Origin: Syngnathus acus
Taxonomy: Eukaryota > Chordata > Actinopteri > Syngnathiformes > Syngnathidae
Reading direction: 5' to 3'
DNA length: 64,000 bases
NCBI RefSeq assembly: GCF_901709675.1
Contig: NC_051087.1
Location: 824,001-888,000, forward strand
Part shown: positions 58,291 through 64,000 of the stretch, piece after piece
Position numbering within the stretch: position 1 is the first letter of the stretch
How the letters are laid out: each line of letters begins with the position of its first letter
The notes under the pieces: generated by a model
The model's database searches: none
What the model saw: only the letters and a program-made list of their open reading frames with translations
Told to the model about the DNA's origin: nothing
Position numbers and translations under genes: made by a program

Positions 58291-61200
58291 ATGCGCAGGA
58301 TGGACGGGTGGACGCTGCTCCTCTTCTTCACCGTCGGGCTTCGCAGCTCCGTAGCAGGTAAGAAGAAGGCTCGGCTGTCTTTTAGTTGACATTGTTGAGT
58401 CTGTTGGAAGGAAAAAAAGTTGCCTGTCAACGTAAAAGTTGTAGCGGGGCTACCTCAACTTCGGAGCGACCCGACCGTGGATATGAAACATCGTTCGGCT
58501 AAATATTTGTCTTGTATGTGAAAATTGCAAACGAGCAGCAGGTTGGCAGACTGGCTTTTGTTTTTTTTTAAATGGATGGATGGAAGTTGAGATGCTCGGG
58601 GCTCTGCAGGTTGCCTTTCATCACCCGTCCACCCAAAGCCCCCTCGGGGAGGTGATGGACATGTTGTTAAACTTTCCTTCACCCCCGCCAACATGCTCAT
58701 TATTGTGCAAATGTCATCAATTACAATTTGTCATAGTAAACAGCCTCACGGAACAATAAAATCAATTTGACGCTCGTTGCTCGGTAAAGTCATACACGTT
58801 AAATTGAGTAAATATATTTTATACTGAAAGATAAAATTCACGAAAGTTAAAATATAATCATAAAATAAAAGTTACGATCAATATTATTATTCTCATTATT
58901 GTGGGTAGTTGTGCACGTAGTGCACATTTACTTCTAGATACATGTCGTCTATGTGTTTGGACTTGTTCTTCCATACCTGCTCTTACTCAGCGCCCGGGTG
59001 CATTTTCCAACATGTTGCGCAGCTTCAAAATCTACTCATGTGTGAATGCTGCTTATTTCTCATGCCGACTTGTACTCTTTTTGTTGAACCGTTGCCACCA
59101 TCATCAAATGTAACTCGCCTGACGAGCCAATGAAAAGAATGTCCATTTGTTGCCAGGCAGAGTTCACAGGGCTCACTCCTAACTGCCCCGTGAGCCAATG
59201 ACAAACTATCTGATTGTTGATTGGCAGAATTAAGATTTTCCTGTGTCGTTTGTTGCTAGGCAAGGTTGACCGGGCAGAATTCACATGGCCTGGACTAGGG
59301 CAGGGCATGAACTTTATAGCAACCCTCACACCTGGATGACATATATTTGTAAAAACTGGAATTCCACCTGTCAGTCATTCCTGGAAAGATGAACATACTT
59401 GCGTACGCGACATAATACGTTGTAAATCAAGTGTGGCCTGAGGTTGTAGCGTGCTGCTAGCATGACCGCTCACAAGTGTTTCCACTATTCTGACTTCCCC
59501 AAAACACCTCGGAAATATTTTTTAATCATTTTTATCTGTCATACGAGTGAAAAATAAGAAATGTAAAAATACCCGCGTCACGTGAAGGTGGTTCTCGTCA
59601 TGATTTGGGCTAAAAAAATAAAAATAAATCTTATTTTAATTGATTAGGAAACAATCAAAACATTATTTTCTCTTCTTTTTCCTCCTTATAATGTTGAAAT
59701 TTTGTCTCGCATCAACTTCCATAAAAATAATAGAACAAGTTTTTCTTCACAAAGTGCGTCACTCGAGGTATCAGAAACGTTTTGGGAAGTACTGGACAGT
59801 GTGAGACGGGGGGGGTCGGGGTAGTGCGCTCCCCGCTCTTTGTTCACGACGTGACTGCAAAACTTGGACTTTGATATGCCTTTGACACCCCGGCGATCAA
59901 CTAAGATTACGTGCAAGGATGCTCAAGCTAATGGGCCGTCGACTTGATCATGTGTGTGTGAGTGTGTGTGTGTGTGTTGCGGAAGACAGCAGGAAACATT
60001 TTTCATTGTCTTTGAGCCAAGAGGATATGAAACACATGCTCACTCCTTCCATCCAAGTCTTCTCTTATCGGCCTGACGTTGCCTGCTCAATGTGATTGCA
60101 GGTGGACAAAAGTATTAGGACACTCCAAAGGCTTCCCAATGACTGACAGATTGGGTAACTTTACGCCTCTGTTAACTGCTCCTCAGGCCATGCAGCTGCA
60201 ACTCCACCACGAGTGCATCTGCGTGTGGCTAAAGGTTAGCTTAGCAAGGCTAACTTTTATGGAACATGTGCGTTATTCTTCCGTGACCAGATGTGCTCTT
60301 TTTTTCCTTGACAAGTTTTTATTTTTTTTCCTTTCCTCAAAATGCAGAATTTTTTGTGTACTTTGATTGGTCGCCGTAGTGGATGTCACTCGGTCGGTCC
60401 TACTTGTCATCCCTTACATGCTGCAGTAGCGCGATTGGTCGCTTGCCACCTTCCGCCTGCCGTTTTCATCCACGTGCGCGCGTTTATTTGAAGAGGAAAC
60501 TGTCCGTGTCTTGCCTTGTCCCGACTGCGCCCAACGTTTGCTGACAAAAAAAACAAAACTGAAAACAAAGGCTGACTTTGCACAAGCTCAGCAGAAAAAT
60601 AAAGCAGAGTTTACTGTATAAAGTTTCGAGAATAACAAAACGTAGCGAATGGATTAGCATGTTAGCTAAGTTTTTCTGTCTTTTGATGCAAAAGTGTTGG
60701 TTCTGTTTTGTTTCACATGGAATTAAAAAAAAAAAACCAGAAACCAAATCAGGCCATCCAAAAATTTGGCCAAAGGGGACTCCGAAATATTAAAAGTAGC
60801 TTTGAGGAATTTTGAAATGTTGCGTATATTTTTTGCGTTGCATTATGTGACTATTGATTTTTATGCAAAATACTTTTTTTTTTTTCTTCCTCAATCCTTT
60901 TTTTGTGGGAGGCATAGAAGCAAAACAATTTGTGGGTTTTTTGTTATTTTTACTACCAAACACAACATTTGTTGTTTCCCCTTGATTATACCCTGACACC
61001 CCAAAGTTTCTCATCCAATAAAGCAACAACAAAAGCAAATAAATTGGGAGTCACCACATAAAGGTAAGAATTACAAACACGTGCTCACATCTGGCAGACT
61101 TTAACATGACATGGCCGCCGTGTGTGTGTGTGTGTGTGTGCATAAGAAAGGTTGACATCATGCTCGCAAATCCATGTGAAGTTGAATCACACCAGTCGAG

Positions 61201-64000
61201 ACATGTTCTCCACTTGTTAGCTTTGCTCTCTTTTCAAGACTTTGCTTATGAGGATGTCGCTCATCTTGTCTTTGTCCAACAAATCTCTTTTTCACAGTTC
61301 TCTTGTGGTTATATCGCTTCTGTCCCAAAGAGCAAAGATAATTAGAAAATAATAATGATAATAAATAATAAATAATTCTTTCTCCAGTCTTTCATTATAA
61401 TAAAAAAAAAACTGATTAGAAAAATAAGATAATAAATAGAGCATTTATAGATGATATCAGTAACTTGAAAATGAGGGTGTGCTACTTTTTGCAAACAATG
61501 GAGACAATTTCGAGCGTTGGCAAAAGCTAACGTTGGTCTTGTCTATTCCCGTCTTGTCTTTGACAGCCAGTCCCATCGACGTCCTGAAGGTTCTGGAGCT
61601 GTCCGAGGATTTGGAGGGCGTGTCCCTGGAGGCCGGGCTGTGCGCCAGCAGGACGGGCCACGAAGATCCCGACCTCGCTTTCAAGATCAACAAGAAGATC
61701 CAACTGAGCGCCCCCACCAAGCAGCTTTTTCCCGGTAAGCTCGATTCCCGCCGAACCTCGTGGACGAATGAAGTTCTCACGCGCTCCTCCTCGGCTCAGA
61801 TTCGCCATTCCCGGAAGATTTCTCACTGATGACCACAGTTCGAGCCGTGAAGGGCTCGCAGGTCTTTCTGCTGTCCCTGTATGACCCTCAGGTGGGTGTC
61901 ACCAACTTCATTACATCAAAGCTTCAGATGCTTGCAGATGACACTCCGTAATGAGTCGGTTAAGTCTCAAACGCTTTGTATTTTGAAGTCGTTGTCGTAA
62001 TCGCAGGGTACGCAACAGTTGGGTTTGGAGATCGGACGTTCTCCCGTCTTTCTGTACGAGGACCACGAGGGTCAGCCCGCTCCGGAACTCTACCCGACGT
62101 TTCGGAGGATCAACCTGGCGGATGGCAAGTGGGTAACAAACGACTCGCCGAATGTACACGTTTGGCTCCAACACCAAACGCAACTTTGCGTCTGCGTGTT
62201 TACCGTGCGGCTGATGAGCATCTCGTACAAAAAAGACAAACGACAAACATGGTGAAGCAGCATTTAGCTGTTGTGCTGCATACAAATGGAAGATGACCCA
62301 TTATGTATCTTTCATTTGATTTAATTGTATTTCATTTTATTTATTTTTATATTCATTCATTCATGTATTCATTTTTAATTTCCAAAATGTTCCAGCACGA
62401 TACACTCACTTGCACAGGAATTTTAGGCGTGCATATTTGTGAGCATCCGAGACAATTTGACACTTCCACTAGGTGGCACCGAGTGGCCTACAGCGTGAAG
62501 GGCCAGCAGGTGACGCTCTACTTGGACTGCGTCAAGCTGGAGACTTTGGAGCTGCTGCGCGGACCCCAAGCGCACGTCAGCACCGACGGCGTCACCGTGT
62601 TCGGAACGCGACTGCTGGACCAAGACGTCTTTGAGGTTGGCTGCTGAGATTCACTCGACAATAAGAATGGCTGCGTGCCGAGTCACCAATAAACAACAAT
62701 CATTGGATGTAAACCACTTTTTCACCTGGACAGGGTGACATCCAACAGCTTCTGCTGGTGGACGACCCCGCGGCGGCCGAGACGTACTGCAGGGACTTCA
62801 TCCCCGACTGTGACGCGGCGTTGCCCTACCACAGCATCGTCATGGATATCGCCGCCGATGAGGTGAGCAACCTCACTTCAGGCGTCATGTGGCAGGTGCT
62901 GAAAGTTGTAAATCCAAAGTATGCCGCCAGCTCTTCACAAATATTCCAAGTATTTATGAACCACACATAATTTGCGTTGTGGCCCAGAAGGAAATACTCA
63001 GTGGAGCAATTATGCCAACTTTTAAAACCAGGTATCTTCTTTTCTTTCGTCCTCATGAAAAAGAAAAAGGGTGAATAAAGCTTAAATGGAATGTAAGCAA
63101 TGAAACACTTTGTACGCCACCATTCAATGCCGCAATTCAATTCATTGTGCTGCTCCTTATGTTGTGCCCGTTTTGGCCACAGGGTGGCAGTATAAGGTCA
63201 GTCATACAGAGATGCAAACAAAGGAGAAAGCCCACTAATATATGGTGACTACCATATGTTTACAATGTTTATTCGACCAGAAAAGTCCCCCGTCCACTTT
63301 TATTGTTTTGCTGGTGGTCTGAAAAGAAGCCAACATTTATTTTCAAACCTGTTAGATTGTTTTAGTTCCAAAAACTACAAATGTTTTTTTTCTTTTTTCC
63401 TGCCTACTGCTGTGTGATTTACAATCTGGCTGTGGGCTCAAAAGCGCTGCAGGATGTCTTTTTCTTTATTATTATTATTTTATTTTTTTGGGCTCTTTTT
63501 GAGGATTTATTACGGCCACTCTAGAGCTCAGTCCAAATTGAAAGATAAACAGCAAAGGAGTTAGGGCTTTGCTTCCTTTCACTTCTTTGAACCGCATTGG
63601 GGGAAAGAAATTAGATGTGGGCGCCTTCCAGATGTATTTTGTCCAAATGATCTTGATTCTAATCTTCATCACAAAAAAAAAAAAAAAGTACCCGTCGTCC
63701 AGGTTTCCAAATTCTTGTTGCTCTTGGACTTGGCTTGAAATACCAGAACAAAAGTCGGTGTCGTGAAGAACACGTTCAGCGGCCAGACATTGATGGGCCT
63801 TGGCGTTGATTCTTCAGGTGGACGTGACGCCAAAGAAGCAGCACGTAGCCGAGGAGTTGGACGCCTACGACTTCAGAGACATCTACCAGGACGTCGTCGT
63901 CTCCACGGTGACGACCGGACCCAACCTCATCGAGTATGAGGTGAGGATGGCGTCCGGTCCTATTTCCTGCTTTTTGACCACTCGCCTCTAACCGCTCGTT
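58291..64000 (+). CDS. col5a3: Fibrillar collagen alpha-3(V)-like, 5' part (COL5A3), runs off the window
   Basis: Seven exons of a fibrillar procollagen of the type V/XI group: 58291-58357, 61567-61734, 61800-61891, 62007-62128, 62473-62635, 62734-62862, 63818-63940 (288 residues so far). Residues 1 to about 22 form a signal peptide with a hydrophobic core, [27 protein letters not shown] then opens a laminin-G-like TSPN domain, with [55 protein letters not shown] and [11 protein letters not shown]. Exon 7 enters the acidic/Tyr-rich variable region (YDFRDIYQD). No Gly-X-Y triplets have been reached. COL5A1, COL11A1 and COL11A2 share this domain. I choose COL5A3 because its human gene adjoins RDH8. 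A donor at 63941 (GTGAGG) shows that the gene continues. Intron 1 is 3.2 kb. Confidence 0.85.
58358..61566. other. COL5A3 intron 1
   Basis: A 3.2-kb intron with no coding content. It is AT-rich with GT runs near 59952-59978 and 61118-61142, and poly-T/poly-A tracts. An imperfect GCCAATGACAAAC-type block recurs near 59125 and 59195 with GGCAGA(G/A)TTCACA. First introns of collagens often hold enhancers, but no specific site can be shown. Confidence 0.6.
62863..63817. other. COL5A3 intron 6
   Basis: A 955-bp AT-rich intron. It holds CCACAGGGTGGCAGTATAAGG near 63178, a block of the sort found at the ends of small fish repeats, and a poly-A run near 63674. No gene signal was found. Confidence 0.6.

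Overview
The window reads as nuclear DNA of a teleost fish with a compact genome. The genes are split into many short exons with standard GT-AG introns, often only 60-100 bp long. CA/TG and other microsatellites are frequent, dispersed repeats look teleost-like, and the encoded proteins closely resemble vertebrate orthologues. There is nothing prokaryotic: no operons, no CRISPR, no convincing tRNA or rRNA. I built the gene models by hand from splice sites, reading-frame phase and protein similarity. Exon ends should be right to within a base or two, but no transcript evidence was available.

Layout. (1) 1-6505: upstream flank with no recognised protein gene, some repeats, and a candidate CpG/ETS-type promoter near 3.6-3.9 kb. 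(2) 6506-31417, plus: MYO15A (unconventional myosin XV), 68 coding exons, about 4,348 residues, with a very large N-terminal extension holding a 21-copy repeat. (3) 33142-34771, plus: ALKBH5 (m6A RNA demethylase), 351 aa. (4) 36616-39432, plus: SMCR8 (partner of C9orf72), 735 aa. (5) 39779-44207, minus: a 23-exon gene I cannot name, 854 aa, with a SUMO-interaction-like N-terminus, a Cys-rich module and an internal tandem duplication in its C-terminal half. (6) 44937-48652, minus: PTCD1 (mitochondrial PPR protein), 654 aa, with a solo LTR in one intron. (7) 49519-52487, minus: FBXL18 (F-box/LRR protein), 721 aa. (8) 54262-56982, minus: RDH8 (photoreceptor-type retinol dehydrogenase), 317 aa. 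(9) 58291 to the window edge, plus: 5' part of a fibrillar collagen, best called COL5A3, seven exons seen.

These genes do not form one pathway. MYO15A, ALKBH5 and SMCR8 are neighbours in human 17p11.2, and RDH8 and COL5A3 are neighbours in human 19p13.2. PTCD1 and FBXL18 lie on human chromosome 7. The window therefore joins pieces of at least three human blocks. SMCR8 and the unnamed gene converge, and RDH8 and COL5A3 diverge across a 210-bp TG tract.

The points most worth following up are the unnamed gene with its exon-phase-preserving duplication, the repeat array in the MYO15A N-terminus, the 6-nt microexon in the myosin motor, the 12-bp YY1-like array in a MYO15A intron, the CRE-bearing degenerate repeats ahead of ALKBH5, and the duplicated 3' end of PTCD1, where only one copy has an AATAAA signal.
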